Shown piece by piece: positions 14,871 through 23,535 of a DNA stretch of 64,000 nt. Origin of the DNA: Planctomycetota bacterium (GTDB lineage Bacteria > Planctomycetota > Phycisphaerae > Sedimentisphaerales > Anaerohalosphaeraceae). The DNA lies in NCBI GenBank assembly GCA_016873215.1, contig VGXU01000001.1, positions 62,001-126,000 of the forward strand, in the 5' to 3' direction. The notes under the pieces were generated by a model. The model was given only the letters and a program-made list of their open reading frames with translations, ran no database searches and was not told the DNA's origin. Both the position numbers and the translations under genes were made by a program. Each line of letters starts with the position of its first letter. The stretch's first letter is position 1.

Positions 14871-15169
14871 GGACGCCGGTGTCGGAAACTCCGGCGAATA
14901 GGAATCTAACTTATGGTAATATCAGGATTTATAAGTCGTGTATAGGCATAGTGGCACAAGTTACTATGCTCAAGCGTTTTGGATGCGCCAGCGACTTTTC
15001 GGGTATAAATTCTGTCTTCAGGGACGCGACAGAACAAGCCCCGAAGCAGGGAGGATGGTATGATGGCTGACTAAACTAACAGCCAGTTATTCCATCCGGT
15101 CTGCTGGATGGGCGGTATGTTCTGTGGTGATGAAAAGTGGCAACCTGAAGGTTTCCACTTTTTTATTTT
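14871..15169 (+). ncRNA. Structured RNA of about 295 nt between a promoter and a terminator, directly upstream of nusA
   Basis: The transcript predicted from the 14838-14865 promoter contains a chain of hairpins: CGCCGG/CCGGCG (14874-14896), ACTTAT/ATAAGT (14909-14936), GCATAGT/ACTATGC (14946-14969), a two-tier hairpin with TTCTGTC/GACAGAA (15010-15034) inside CTTTTCGGG/CCCGAAG (14995-15046), TGGCTG/CAGCCA (15064-15085) and CCATCC/GGATGG (15092-15111). It ends in an intrinsic terminator (15133-15169) 20 bp before the nusA start. It does not match tmRNA, RNase P, SRP, 6S or the common riboswitch consensus sequences I know. It is either a free-standing non-coding RNA or an attenuator leader of the nusA operon. 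A 63-codon open frame inside it has no ribosome site and is not taken as a gene. Confidence 0.7.
15133..15169 (+). terminator. Intrinsic terminator/attenuator just before nusA
   Basis: AAAAGTGG (15133-15140) pairs with CCACTTTT (15155-15162), extended inside by AACC/GGTT around a TGAA loop, and followed by a T-rich run. The nusA ribosome site lies just beyond, so read-through here would control nusA expression from the upstream promoter. Confidence 0.8.
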
Positions 15170-15189
15170 ATTACAGGGAAAAGGACAAA

Positions 15190-16422
15190 ATGAATCAGGA
15201 ATTATTGCGAATCGTTGAGAATATCGCGCGGGATAAAAACATCAGCAAGGAGTCCATTTTTGTGGACCTTGAATCGGCGATGGTTTCTGCGGCCCGTAAA
15301 TATTTCAGTTCCAAAGAAGCGAAAGAAACGGAACCGGAGGTGACGGTAAAAATTGACCGCAACACCGGCGAAATAAACGCATGGAAAGATAATGTGCAGA
15401 TTGATATTCGTCAATTGGGTCGTATTCCCGCACAGACGGCTAAACAAGTGATGATTCAGAAAATCCGCGCCGATGAACGCGACAGCATCTTTGCCGAGTA
15501 TGTGCAGCGCAAAGGGGAGATAATCACGGGTATAGCCGGTCGCTATGAGGGCGGGGTGCTGGTGGTGAATCTGAACAATCGGGTCGAGGCGATCATGCCC
15601 AAATCCGAACAGATTACCGGCGAGACGCATCATCCCGGCGACCGTATCCGCTGCATCATTCTCGATGTGCGGGAGACGAACAGCCAGATTAAAATTATCC
15701 TGTCGAGAACTCATCCTGACCTGATTCGCCGGCTGTTCGAACAGGAAGTGCCGGAAGTGGCTGAAAACATTATCGAAATCAAGGCTCTGGCCCGCGAGGC
15801 GGGGTATCGCACGAAAATCGCCGTGGAATCCACCGATGATAAAGTCGATCCGGTCGGTGCCTGCGTGGGAATCCGCGGCAGCCGGATTCGCAATATCGTC
15901 GATGAACTGGGCGGCGAGAAAATCGACATCGTCAAATGGAGTGATTCTTCGCAGGCACTGATCGCTAATGCGCTGATGCCGGCCAAGGTGAGTGAAATTG
16001 CAATCTGTTTTGAACTGGGCAAGGCCACGGTGGTCGTCGCCGAAGACCAGCTCAGTCTCGCTATCGGCAAGCACGGTCAAAACGTGCGGCTGGCGGCCCG
16101 TCTGACCGGCTGGGATATTGATATTCTGACCCCGGCGGAATACAACCGCGAAGTGGACCGGCTGGCGGGTTGTCTGAAAGAAATTCCCGGAGTGGACGAT
16201 CGGCTGGTGGATAAATTACTGGCGCTGGGAATTGTGTCTGTTCTGGACCTCGAGGAAGTCGGCCCGGAACCGTTGATGAAAGAACTGAGCGTCGAAAAAC
16301 CACTTGCGGAACAGGTGGTTGCGTCGGCGACCGAAACGGCCAAGAAAGCGGCGGCGGAAAGTCTGGCTACTCAGGCCGAAAGTCTGATCCGGGAACAACA
16401 AGAAAAAAGACGTTCCCGCTGA
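15190..16422 (+). CDS. nusA: Transcription termination/antitermination factor NusA
   Basis: The 410-residue protein has the NusA N-terminal RNA-polymerase-binding domain (about 1-105), an S1 RNA-binding domain (108-175), two KH domains (KH1 with GACVGIRGSRI at 223-233; KH2 with AIGKHGQNVR at 291-300) and a short helix-hairpin-helix-like tail (about 330-385). NusA modulates pausing, termination and antitermination. The ATG follows AAAAGGA; an in-frame codon upstream at 15124 would run through the terminator hairpin and is rejected. No rimP lies upstream, unlike the usual rimP-nusA-infB order; the structured RNA takes that place. It is followed by infB after 57 bp. Confidence 0.97.
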   Translation: MNQELLRIVENIARDKNISKESIFVDLESAMVSAARKYFSSKEAKETEPEVTVKIDRNTGEINAWKDNVQIDIRQLGRIPAQTAKQVMIQKIRADERDSIFAEYVQRKGEIITGIAGRYEGGVLVVNLNNRVEAIMPKSEQITGETHHPGDRIRCIILDVRETNSQIKIILSRTHPDLIRRLFEQEVPEVAENIIEIKALAREAGYRTKIAVESTDDKVDPVGACVGIRGSRIRNIVDELGGEKIDIVKWSDSSQALIANALMPAKVSEIAICFELGKATVVVAEDQLSLAIGKHGQNVRLAARLTGWDIDILTPAEYNREVDRLAGCLKEIPGVDDRLVDKLLALGIVSVLDLEEVGPEPLMKELSVEKPLAEQVVASATETAKKAAAESLATQAESLIREQQEKRRSR

Positions 16423-16479
16423 TTTGTTCGGGATTTATGCCTGCAGCAAACGGCGGCGTATGAAACAGGAGAACGTGGT

Positions 16480-19173
16480 TTGGCAAAGACTGTCAAGACT
16501 GTCACGAGAGTATATTTACTGGCCAAAGAGTTGGGCGTGGCCAGTAAGGCCATCTTAGCCAAGTGCGTGGATGAAGGCATGGAGCTGAAAGGCGGTCACA
16601 TGACTCCGCTGACGGCGGGTCAGGCCGCGACCATTCGCGAATGGTTCAGCGAGGGTGCACACGTTACCGCGGTGGAAACGGCTAAGCCGGTCGATCTCGA
16701 AAAAGTTCGTGTACGCAGGAAAAAAGCGGGGGCGCCCGTCGTGACAGTGGAAGAAGCGCCGCAGGCGACAAGCGTTTTGCAGCCGGAAGCTCCGGGTACG
16801 GCGGAAACGCAAACGCCGGAAACACCCTCTGAATCGCAGACGGCCCAGGCAGTTGCCGCGACGACTCAGGCGGAACCTTCTCAAATTCCATCCGACGAAT
16901 CCGACTGGGCTGCGGGAGCGATGGTTGAAACACCGGTTGAGCCGCCCGAGCCTGTAGTCCCGCCGCCGGCCTATCCTGCGCCGGTGATGCATGTTCCGCC
17001 CAAACCCAAGGACGTCAAGCCGGCAGGTCCAATGCATAAACCCAAGCCGGCCAAATTAAGCGGTCCGACGGTGATTCGAGTTGAGTCGGTTGAGACCGAT
17101 GCGCTGCGTCCGCCCAAAAAAGGCAAAGCCGCCCGTGAAAAAATAAAAGAACCTGTCGGAGAGGTATTATTGCTGGGTAAAGCCGAACCCGCGGTTCCCG
17201 TCAAAGCCAAGAAACCCGGCAAGGATAAAGGTAAAAAAGGCAAAGGAGGTTTTGAGGACGAAGAACGTCTCAAGGGCGGCAAGCGCATGCGTGCCAGAGA
17301 CATGGAAGAGCGGCAGGCGCGTCTGGCCGCGGCCAGCGGCGAGTCGCTGCGATTTCGTCCGGTTCGGCGGATTGAGACGCGGACAGGGGAAGAGGCGGCG
17401 GCGGTAGAGCGTCCTGAAAAGACGGTGATCACCGAGCCGATACTGGTTAAAGATTTGGCTGCGGCGCTGCGTGTCAAAATCGGCGACATCATTGGACGGC
17501 TGATGAAACAAGGCGTTATGGCCACAGCCAATCAGGCGCTGGCGACAGACACGGCTGAATTGATCGCGATGGAATTCGGTACGGAACTGATTGTCCAGAA
17601 GAAACAAACACTGATAGAACAAATTCACCGTCAGTATGAGCAGCGGGAAAAAACGAATCTTCAAAAACGGCCTCCGATAGTGACGATGCTGGGGCATGTG
17701 GACCACGGCAAGACCAGCCTGCTGGACCGGATTCGCCGGGCGGAAGTCGCCAAGGGCGAGGCCGGCGGAATTACGCAGCATATCGGCGCTTATCAGGCGG
17801 AGTTGAAGGGCAAAAAGGTGACGTTTCTGGATACGCCCGGCCACGAGGCATTTACGACACTGCGTGCCCGCGGAGCGAATATGACGGACATCGTGGTATT
17901 GGTGGTGGCCGCCGATGACGGGGTGATGCCGCAGACGGTGGAAGCCATTCGGCACGCCAAGGCCGCCAATGTTCAGATGATTGTGGCAATGAACAAAATT
18001 GACCTGCCCGGCACGGACTTGCATCGCATCTACGGGCAGCTTGCCGAGCAGGAATTGACGCCGACCGAATGGGGCGGCAATACCGAAATCATCAAGACCA
18101 GCGCGATTACGGGAGAGGGGATAGAGAGTTTGCTGGAACATCTGGATTATATCGCGGAACTGAAAGAGTATAAAGCTGATCCGACGATTCCCGCAACCGG
18201 CTGGGTGATCGAGGCGAAAATGACGCAGAGCCGCGGCGCCGTAGCGACATTGCTGGTGCAGGAAGGCTGTTTTGAAAAAGGCGATATTCTTCTGGTCGGC
18301 AGCGCTTATGGTCGTGTCCGCACGATTACCGACAGCCATGGGCGCAGCATTCAGAAAGCCGAACCGGCGATGCCGGTGGAGATTTCGGGTCTGGCAGAAG
18401 TTCCGCAGGCCGGCGACCGGTTTTATAAACTCGATGATATCAACCAGGCTAAACAGGCGGCGGATGAAAATAAACACCTTGTGCGTGAAGAATCGCTGGC
18501 CCGACGGTCGCAAATTACGCTGGATAATCTGTTCAGCCAGATTGCCGCCGGCAATATCAAGGAATTGAATCTGATCGTCAAAGCCGACGTGCAGGGTTCG
18601 GTGGAAGTACTGAATAAATACCTGACTGATTTGAGTACGCCGGAAGTCAAGGTCAAGATTTTGCACGCTGCCGTCGGCGGTATAACCGAAGGTGACGTGG
18701 TTTTGGCCGAGGCGTCCCGTGCGATTATTATCGGTTTTAACGTCGTCCCCGACGAACATGTTCGGCAGCTGGCCGACAGCAAAGGCGTCGATGTCCGCCT
18801 GTACAGTATTATCTATCGTATTACAGAGGACGTCCGTGCCGCGATGGTTGGTCTGCTGGAACCTGAATATCAGGAAAAGACGCTTGGCCGGCTGACGGTA
18901 CGAAACACTTTCAAGGTGTCCGGTATTGGTACCATTGCCGGCTGTTATGTGACCAGCGGCATGGTCGCCAAGAATGCCAAGCTGCGGCTTATCCGCAACA
19001 ACATTGTTGTCAAGGATAAGTATTCCATTGAATCGCTGAAACACTTTAAGGACGACGTGCGGGAAGTCAAGACGGGTTTGGAGTGCGGCGTCAAAATCGC
19101 CAACTTTGATGATGTCAAGGTTGACGATGTGCTGGAAGCATACGAAATTGTTGAGGTGGCCAGAACTCTGTAG
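16480..19173 (+). CDS. infB: Translation initiation factor IF-2
   Basis: The 897-residue GTPase brings initiator tRNA to the small ribosomal subunit. An IF2_N helical domain (about 1-55) and a long Pro/Glu/Lys-rich linker (60-290) precede a second IF2_N-like segment (about 310-365). The G domain carries GHVDHGKT (405-412), DTPGHE and NKID, followed by domains II to IV ending in EIVEVARTL. The start is a TTG preceded by AGGAG (spacing 8), consistent with the conserved first residues [11 protein letters not shown]. The gene is co-directional with nusA and rbfA, the standard bacterial order. Confidence 0.97.
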   Translation: MAKTVKTVTRVYLLAKELGVASKAILAKCVDEGMELKGGHMTPLTAGQAATIREWFSEGAHVTAVETAKPVDLEKVRVRRKKAGAPVVTVEEAPQATSVLQPEAPGTAETQTPETPSESQTAQAVAATTQAEPSQIPSDESDWAAGAMVETPVEPPEPVVPPPAYPAPVMHVPPKPKDVKPAGPMHKPKPAKLSGPTVIRVESVETDALRPPKKGKAAREKIKEPVGEVLLLGKAEPAVPVKAKKPGKDKGKKGKGGFEDEERLKGGKRMRARDMEERQARLAAASGESLRFRPVRRIETRTGEEAAAVERPEKTVITEPILVKDLAAALRVKIGDIIGRLMKQGVMATANQALATDTAELIAMEFGTELIVQKKQTLIEQIHRQYEQREKTNLQKRPPIVTMLGHVDHGKTSLLDRIRRAEVAKGEAGGITQHIGAYQAELKGKKVTFLDTPGHEAFTTLRARGANMTDIVVLVVAADDGVMPQTVEAIRHAKAANVQMIVAMNKIDLPGTDLHRIYGQLAEQELTPTEWGGNTEIIKTSAITGEGIESLLEHLDYIAELKEYKADPTIPATGWVIEAKMTQSRGAVATLLVQEGCFEKGDILLVGSAYGRVRTITDSHGRSIQKAEPAMPVEISGLAEVPQAGDRFYKLDDINQAKQAADENKHLVREESLARRSQITLDNLFSQIAAGNIKELNLIVKADVQGSVEVLNKYLTDLSTPEVKVKILHAAVGGITEGDVVLAEASRAIIIGFNVVPDEHVRQLADSKGVDVRLYSIIYRITEDVRAAMVGLLEPEYQEKTLGRLTVRNTFKVSGIGTIAGCYVTSGMVAKNAKLRLIRNNIVVKDKYSIESLKHFKDDVREVKTGLECGVKIANFDDVKVDDVLEAYEIVEVARTL

Positions 19174-19193
19174 AGGCAAACGAATAAATTGCA

Positions 19194-19622
19194 ATGGCAA
19201 ACCGAAGACTGCAAAAAATGGCGCATGTGATTCGGGACTCAGTCAGCCGAACTGTCTCTCAGCGGCTCAGTGACCCGCGGATTACGGGACTGATCAGCGT
19301 TACCGAAGTGGTGATTTCGCCGGACACCAAGAACGCCACGGTGTATCTGAGTATTATGGCCGCTAACGACGAGGCGAAAGCGCGCGCCTTTCAGGGAATT
19401 CGCAGCGCCGCAGGAGTGATTCAATATCATTTGGGACGGGAATTAGTCAGCCGGTTTTGCCCGCATCTGCGGTTTGAACTGGATACAAAAATGCAGCAGA
19501 CACTTCGCACGCTGGAAATGATTGAGCGTGCGGCCGAGGAATATAAGGACCATGACAGAAATGACGACAGCGGAGACGGCAGCCACGACGAAAACAGAGA
19601 CAGTACTTCGCAGCAACCCTGA
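19194..19622 (+). CDS. rbfA: Ribosome-binding factor A
   Basis: RbfA is a KH-fold protein that helps mature the 5' end of 16S rRNA in the 30S subunit. The product begins ANRRLQKMAHVIRDSVSRTV and has the typical DPRITGLISVTEVVISPD and LGRELVSRFCPHLRFELD segments, which match the family end to end through about residue 120. The last 25 residues are a charged tail that may be poorly conserved. It starts 20 bp after infB and is followed closely by the HhH-protein gene. Confidence 0.93.
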   Translation: MANRRLQKMAHVIRDSVSRTVSQRLSDPRITGLISVTEVVISPDTKNATVYLSIMAANDEAKARAFQGIRSAAGVIQYHLGRELVSRFCPHLRFELDTKMQQTLRTLEMIERAAEEYKDHDRNDDSGDGSHDENRDSTSQQP

Positions 19623-19644
19623 AATCCCACAGGAGACAGGGAAT

Positions 19645-20310
19645 ATGAAGAACAGTAAAGAATACGGTGCAAAAATCGACAAGTTCATCCGCCTGCTCAG
19701 AAGCGGTCAGAAGATCGGCTCCGCGGACTTTGCCGAGCCGCTGGATGCGCTGATTTATGGGCTGATCAGCGAGTTCACGACAGAGCGGCAGGCTAAAAAG
19801 ATTTTTAAAAACCTTCAGAGCCATTTCATTGATTACAATGATCTGCGAGTGTCGCGCAGCGAGGAAATTCAGGAAATTCTGGAGGAAACGGATCAGCCCG
19901 GCGAGCAGGTGGCGGTCAATCTGACCCGGATGTTGTCGGCGGTATTCGACAAGTATGACGGGCTGACTCTTAAGGCGATTGACGAACAGGGCAAGCGACA
20001 GGCCAAAAAAGAACTGGAGGAACTGAACGGGACGACGCATTTCGCGGTCAATTTCTGTTTTCTGGCGGCGCTGCAGGGTCATGCGATACCGCTGACGAAA
20101 ACGATGCTCAGCTTTCTGAAAAGCCAGGAGTTGGTTTGTCCGGAGGCGACGCAGGAAGAAATTGAAGCATTTTTCGAGCGGCATATTCCGGCCTCACGCG
20201 ATTGGGAGTTTTACGGATTGCTGCGTCAGGCTGCTGAGAAGGGAGGCAAGAAATCCGTCCTTGCCAAAGAAGCCCGGAAAAAACCGGCGGCAAAAAAGAA
20301 AAATAAATGA
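19645..20310 (+). CDS. HhH-GPD-like (endonuclease III-related) protein
   Basis: The product (about 221 residues) is helical, with ADFAEPLDALIYGLISEFT, then KNLQSHFIDYNDLRVSRSEEI, recalling the helical core of HhH-GPD glycosylases such as endonuclease III. The catalytic lysine/aspartate pair and the iron-sulfur cysteines of Nth are not evident, so it is probably not an active glycosylase. The C-terminus is Lys/Ala rich (KKPAAKKKNK). The ATG at 19645, after AGGAG at 19631-19635, is preferred; in-frame ATGs at 19552 and 19561 would overlap the rbfA end. It travels with rbfA in this operon. Its function is unknown. Confidence 0.75.
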   Translation: MKNSKEYGAKIDKFIRLLRSGQKIGSADFAEPLDALIYGLISEFTTERQAKKIFKNLQSHFIDYNDLRVSRSEEIQEILEETDQPGEQVAVNLTRMLSAVFDKYDGLTLKAIDEQGKRQAKKELEELNGTTHFAVNFCFLAALQGHAIPLTKTMLSFLKSQELVCPEATQEEIEAFFERHIPASRDWEFYGLLRQAAEKGGKKSVLAKEARKKPAAKKKNK

Positions 20311-20384
20311 TAAATGGATTATGAATAAACGGCATTATGATTCATGAGTACATTTATCAATAATCATTTGGAAAGGAAACAAAA

Positions 20385-21260
20385 TTGTCTGACCAAGTGT
20401 TAAAACTGGGTATTCCCAAAGGAAGCCTGGAAAAGGCGACACTGGAATTGTTTGAGAAGGCGGGATTCAATATCAGTGGCGCCGACCGCAGCTATTTTCC
20501 GAAGATCGACGATCCAGGAATTCAGTTGATTCTGCTGCGGGCGCAGGAAATGAGCCGATACGTCGAAGACGGCGTGCTGGATGCGGGCTTTACAGGGTAT
20601 GACTGGATTGTCGAAAACGGTTCGAATGTCCATGAGGTCTGCGAACTGCAATACAGCAAAGCAACGTCCAGCCCCACTTGCTGGGTGCTGGCCGTGCCGA
20701 ACGAATCGTCGGTACAAAAGCCCGAAGACCTCAACGGGGGCATCGTTGCCACCGAACTGGTCGGCGCGACACGGCGGTATTTCGAACAGAAAAAAGTCAA
20801 AGTCAAAGTGGAATTTTCGTGGGGCGCCACCGAAGTCAAGGCGCGGCTGCTCAGCGGCATCGTCGAACTGACTGAAACGGGGTCGTCGCTGAAGGCCAAT
20901 AATCTGCGGATTGTGGATACGATTCTTGTTTCGACCACGCGTTTTATCGCCAATCATACGTCATGGAAAGACGCATTCAAGCGGCAGAAAATTGAAGGCA
21001 TCGCGATTCTGCTCAATGCTGCCATTGACGCCAAGACGCGCGTCGGATTGAAAATGAATGTGCACAAGAAAGATCTCGACAAAATCCTGAACCTGCTGCC
21101 TGCGGAAAAAAGCCCGACGGTTTCTTCGCTGGCGGATTCGGATTACACGGCGATTGAAATCGTCGTTGAGGAGAAGATCGAGCGGGAACTGATACCGCAG
21201 CTCAAACGGGCGGGTGCATCGGGGATTTTTACCTACCCGCTGAATAAAGTGATTCATTAA
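20385..21260 (+). CDS. hisG: ATP phosphoribosyltransferase, long form
   Basis: This enzyme condenses ATP with PRPP, the first step of histidine biosynthesis. The 291-residue product is the long, HisZ-independent form: LKLGIPKGSLEKATLELF at the start, then DGVLDAGFTGYDW, LVGATRRYFEQ, and the PRPP-binding region ending IVELTETGSSLKANNL. A C-terminal ACT-like regulatory domain (about 215-290) usually mediates feedback inhibition by histidine. The start is a TTG preceded by AAAGGAA. No other his genes are nearby, so it is detached from any his operon. Confidence 0.96.
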   Translation: MSDQVLKLGIPKGSLEKATLELFEKAGFNISGADRSYFPKIDDPGIQLILLRAQEMSRYVEDGVLDAGFTGYDWIVENGSNVHEVCELQYSKATSSPTCWVLAVPNESSVQKPEDLNGGIVATELVGATRRYFEQKKVKVKVEFSWGATEVKARLLSGIVELTETGSSLKANNLRIVDTILVSTTRFIANHTSWKDAFKRQKIEGIAILLNAAIDAKTRVGLKMNVHKKDLDKILNLLPAEKSPTVSSLADSDYTAIEIVVEEKIERELIPQLKRAGASGIFTYPLNKVIH

Positions 21261-21295
21261 TCTATAAAGGAAACTTTTGCTGAGGTTTTTATCGT

Positions 21296-22048
21296 ATGTC
21301 CGGACATTCACACTGGTCAACCATCAAGTTCAAAAAGGCGGCGATTGACAACAAGCGGGGCAAGCTGTGGAGCAAAATCGCCAGGATGATTATCGTTGCG
21401 GCCAAAGCCGGCGGCGGCGACCCGTCGGCCAATTTATCGCTGCGCTACGCGATTGACAAAGCCAAGGCCGCCAATATGCCCAAAGACACCATTGAAAAGG
21501 CGGTGAAAAAGGGCACCGGCGAACTGGGCGACGTGCATTATGAGAACGTACTGTATGAAGGCTATGCTCCCGGCGGCGTGGCGGTGATGATTGAGGGCCT
21601 GACCGACAACCGCAATCGCACCGCGCCGGAAATCAAAAAGATTTTCGAACGCCGCGGCGGTTCAACCGGGGCTGCCGGCTGCGTGAGCTGGATGTTTACC
21701 AAAAAAGGATTAATTACGGTTAAGTCCGACGCCGTCGGTGAAGACGACCTGATGGAAATTGTTTTATCGGCCGGCGCCGATGATATGCAGAACCTCGGCG
21801 AAATCTATGAAATCACGTGTACACCCGCGGCTTATGATGGTCTGAAAAAAACGCTCGAAGAGAAGAAGATTCCGCTTGAATCCGCCCAGCTTTCGATGAT
21901 TCCGCAAAATAAAGTGCCGGTGACCGATGTTGAAACTGCCCAGAAACTTCTTGGAATGATGGAGGAGTTTGAAGACCACGACGACGTCCAGGAAGTCTAT
22001 GCCAACTTTGACATCCCGGATGAGATACTTAAGAAGATTGGCGGTTAA
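21296..22048 (+). CDS. yebC: YebC/PmpR family protein
   Basis: The 250-residue protein starts SGHSHWSTIKFKKAAIDNKR and has the typical NMPKDTIEKAVKKGTGE and YEGYAPGGVAVMIEGLTDNRNRT segments of the YebC family. These proteins are described as DNA-binding regulators and, for some members, as factors relieving ribosome stalling at difficult sequences. Length and motif order are standard. It begins 35 bp after hisG and probably shares its transcript, and the PQ-loop gene follows after 12 bp. Confidence 0.95.
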   Translation: MSGHSHWSTIKFKKAAIDNKRGKLWSKIARMIIVAAKAGGGDPSANLSLRYAIDKAKAANMPKDTIEKAVKKGTGELGDVHYENVLYEGYAPGGVAVMIEGLTDNRNRTAPEIKKIFERRGGSTGAAGCVSWMFTKKGLITVKSDAVGEDDLMEIVLSAGADDMQNLGEIYEITCTPAAYDGLKKTLEEKKIPLESAQLSMIPQNKVPVTDVETAQKLLGMMEEFEDHDDVQEVYANFDIPDEILKKIGG

Positions 22049-22060
22049 GCGGCATTTTTT

Positions 22061-22336
22061 ATGAGTATCTTTGAAGCGGTGATGATGATTTGTTTCGGAG
22101 CGGCCTGGCCGGTGAGTATTTATAAATCGTGGACCAGCCGGACCTGTGCCGGCAAAAGCGTTATTTTCCTCTATATTGTGGCAATTGGTTATGCGGCCGG
22201 TATCACTCATAAAATTCTCTACAGCCCCGACTGGGTCATCGCCCTGTATGTCCTCAACGGCCTGATGGTAATTATCGATATCCTCTTATACTACCGCAAC
22301 TTATGGCTGAACAGGTCATCTGTTTCAAAGTCCTGA
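22061..22336 (+). CDS. Small PQ-loop-like (SemiSWEET-type) membrane protein
   Basis: The 91-residue product has three hydrophobic helices. FGAAWPVSIYKSWTSRTCAGKS is a PQ-loop-like motif (here W-P in place of P-Q) followed by the typical Y-K-S-x-x-S-R segment. Three-helix proteins of this kind dimerise to form small transporters, but the substrate cannot be told and many relatives remain uncharacterised. It lies 12 bp after the YebC-family gene and is probably part of the same transcript. Confidence 0.75.
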   Translation: MSIFEAVMMICFGAAWPVSIYKSWTSRTCAGKSVIFLYIVAIGYAAGITHKILYSPDWVIALYVLNGLMVIIDILLYYRNLWLNRSSVSKS

Positions 22337-22379
22337 TTCAATACAGGAAAAATTTTTTAAAAATATATGTAAAATAGAC

Positions 22380-22410
22380 TTGACATTATGTATGGCCTGA
22401 TATACATTGT
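22380..22410 (+). promoter_or_regulatory. Promoter and possible operator of the DUF2178-like/XRE operon
   Basis: TTGACA (22380-22385) is followed 17 bp later by TACATT (22403-22408), or alternatively TATACA. Overlapping it is an inverted repeat, TGTAT-N8-ATACA (about 22390-22406), with further TGTATA and TACGTATGTA words downstream. Such dyads fit an operator for a small dimeric regulator, plausibly the XRE protein encoded third in the operon. Confidence 0.5.
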
Positions 22411-22461
22411 GTATAGTTGAAGATACGTATGTATTTAAAACAGATATTTAAGGAGAAGACA

Positions 22462-22902
22462 ATGAATCGTATACAAAAAATGTCGTGGCTGATAGTGATT
22501 ACACAGGGCATCGCCGTTTTATCTGCGGCGATTGCGGTTACGGTCTTTTATTACAAAATCGGCTTTCCCCGCGCTTGGGCAGGATCAGCGTTTCTGGCTA
22601 TCAGTGGTTTTGGGGGATTGGCGCCTGTGCTGTTCAGAAAAGACCCTGGGCCGGTGCAATTTGATGAACGCGACGTGGCGATCAATTCCGCGGCCGTTAA
22701 AAACGGTTTTACGGCTTCCTATTTGTTATTTGGTAGTCTATGTATGGGAATATGGATGATTAAAGGTATACGCGGAACAATCGATGTCAATGTGCTGCCG
22801 ATGATATGGATGCTGGCCGGGATAACCTGTATTTTTGTTCATGCCCTGTCAATTCTGATTCTTTACGGCCGGGATAAAACTTCTGAAGGAGAGACAAAAT
22901 GA
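22462..22902 (+). CDS. Four-helix membrane protein (DUF2178-like), copy 1
   Basis: The 146-residue product has four hydrophobic segments, with FDERDVAINSAAVKNG between helices 2 and 3. This layout and the D-E-R-D motif are typical of DUF2178-like membrane proteins that commonly sit beside a small XRE regulator. The ATG at 22462 has AGGAG upstream, whereas an earlier in-frame codon does not. It overlaps the next gene by ATGA. Biochemical function is unknown. Confidence 0.75.
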   Translation: MNRIQKMSWLIVITQGIAVLSAAIAVTVFYYKIGFPRAWAGSAFLAISGFGGLAPVLFRKDPGPVQFDERDVAINSAAVKNGFTASYLLFGSLCMGIWMIKGIRGTIDVNVLPMIWMLAGITCIFVHALSILILYGRDKTSEGETK

Positions 22903-23333
22903 ACCGGATGCAAAAAACGGCATGGGTGGGATTTTTTGGGAGTCTAACTTCCAGTGTCCTTTACGCGACGGCGTTTATGCTCTTACTTTTATCGCCAGCC
23001 TATCGGCGGGTTTTATGTCTTATTCTATGTCCTTTTCTTGCTGTTCTGTTTGCGGCACTGGTATGGTCCTGTCGGAAACAAAGCCCGGCTGAGCCGGATT
23101 GCGATGAACGGGACAGCCAGATTTCCCGCCGGGCCGTGATCATCAGTTTTGCCGGGCTATGTTTTTTGATCTATATCTCAGATGCCATTGTGATCTTATG
23201 GACCGGCGTCGGAGGTTCTATTCCAACATCCGTACTTCCGGTGATTCATCTGGGGGTTGGTTTATTGACAGCAACCCTTTATTATGCTGCGATGATTGTA
23301 TTCTATGGGAAAGGCAAGAAGGCCAATGGCTGA
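22899..23333 (+). CDS. Four-helix membrane protein (DUF2178-like), copy 2
   Basis: The 144-residue product is a paralogue of the preceding protein: same start (MNRMQK against MNRIQK), four hydrophobic segments and a CDERDSQISRRAV loop matching FDERDVAINSAAV. The start codon overlaps the previous stop (ATGA), indicating translational coupling, and its end overlaps the XRE gene. The pair may form a heteromeric membrane complex, which is inference. Confidence 0.75.
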   Translation: MNRMQKTAWVGFFGSLTSSVLYATAFMLLLLSPAYRRVLCLILCPFLAVLFAALVWSCRKQSPAEPDCDERDSQISRRAVIISFAGLCFLIYISDAIVILWTGVGGSIPTSVLPVIHLGVGLLTATLYYAAMIVFYGKGKKANG

Positions 23334-23535
23334 AAAGCTGACCAATCAAATCCGCCGGCTGCGTTTTGACAATAACGAAATGACCCAGCAGGCTTTGGCG
23401 GATAAAGTCGGCGTGACACGGCAGACAATTATCGCCATCGAGCAGGGCGGCTACACACCGTCGCTCGTGCTGGGGATGAAAATCGCCTGGGTATTCAATA
23501 AAACCGTGGAAGAAGTATTCCGGTTGGAGTGTTAG
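23326..23535 (+). CDS. XRE-family transcriptional regulator (YozG-like)
   Basis: The 69-residue protein is essentially one helix-turn-helix domain: MTQQALADKVGVTRQTIIAIEQG, then YTPSLVLGMKIAWVFN, then TVEEVFRLE. It resembles the YozG-like regulators encoded beside small membrane proteins. The ATG at 23326 overlaps the preceding gene. It probably autoregulates this operon through the dyad near 22390-22406. Its 3' end overlaps the convergent rnfB gene by 4 bp. Confidence 0.9.
   Translation: MAEKLTNQIRRLRFDNNEMTQQALADKVGVTRQTIIAIEQGGYTPSLVLGMKIAWVFNKTVEEVFRLEC

Noticed and set aside
14879-15070. 63-codon open frame on the plus strand inside the structured RNA
   Set aside because: No ribosome site, no recognisable protein motif, and it spans most of the perfect hairpins; better read as non-coding.
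17167-19200. 677-codon minus-strand frame opposite infB
   Set aside because: A frame-shadow of the conserved IF-2 gene; His/Gln/Phe-rich translation without recognisable motifs.
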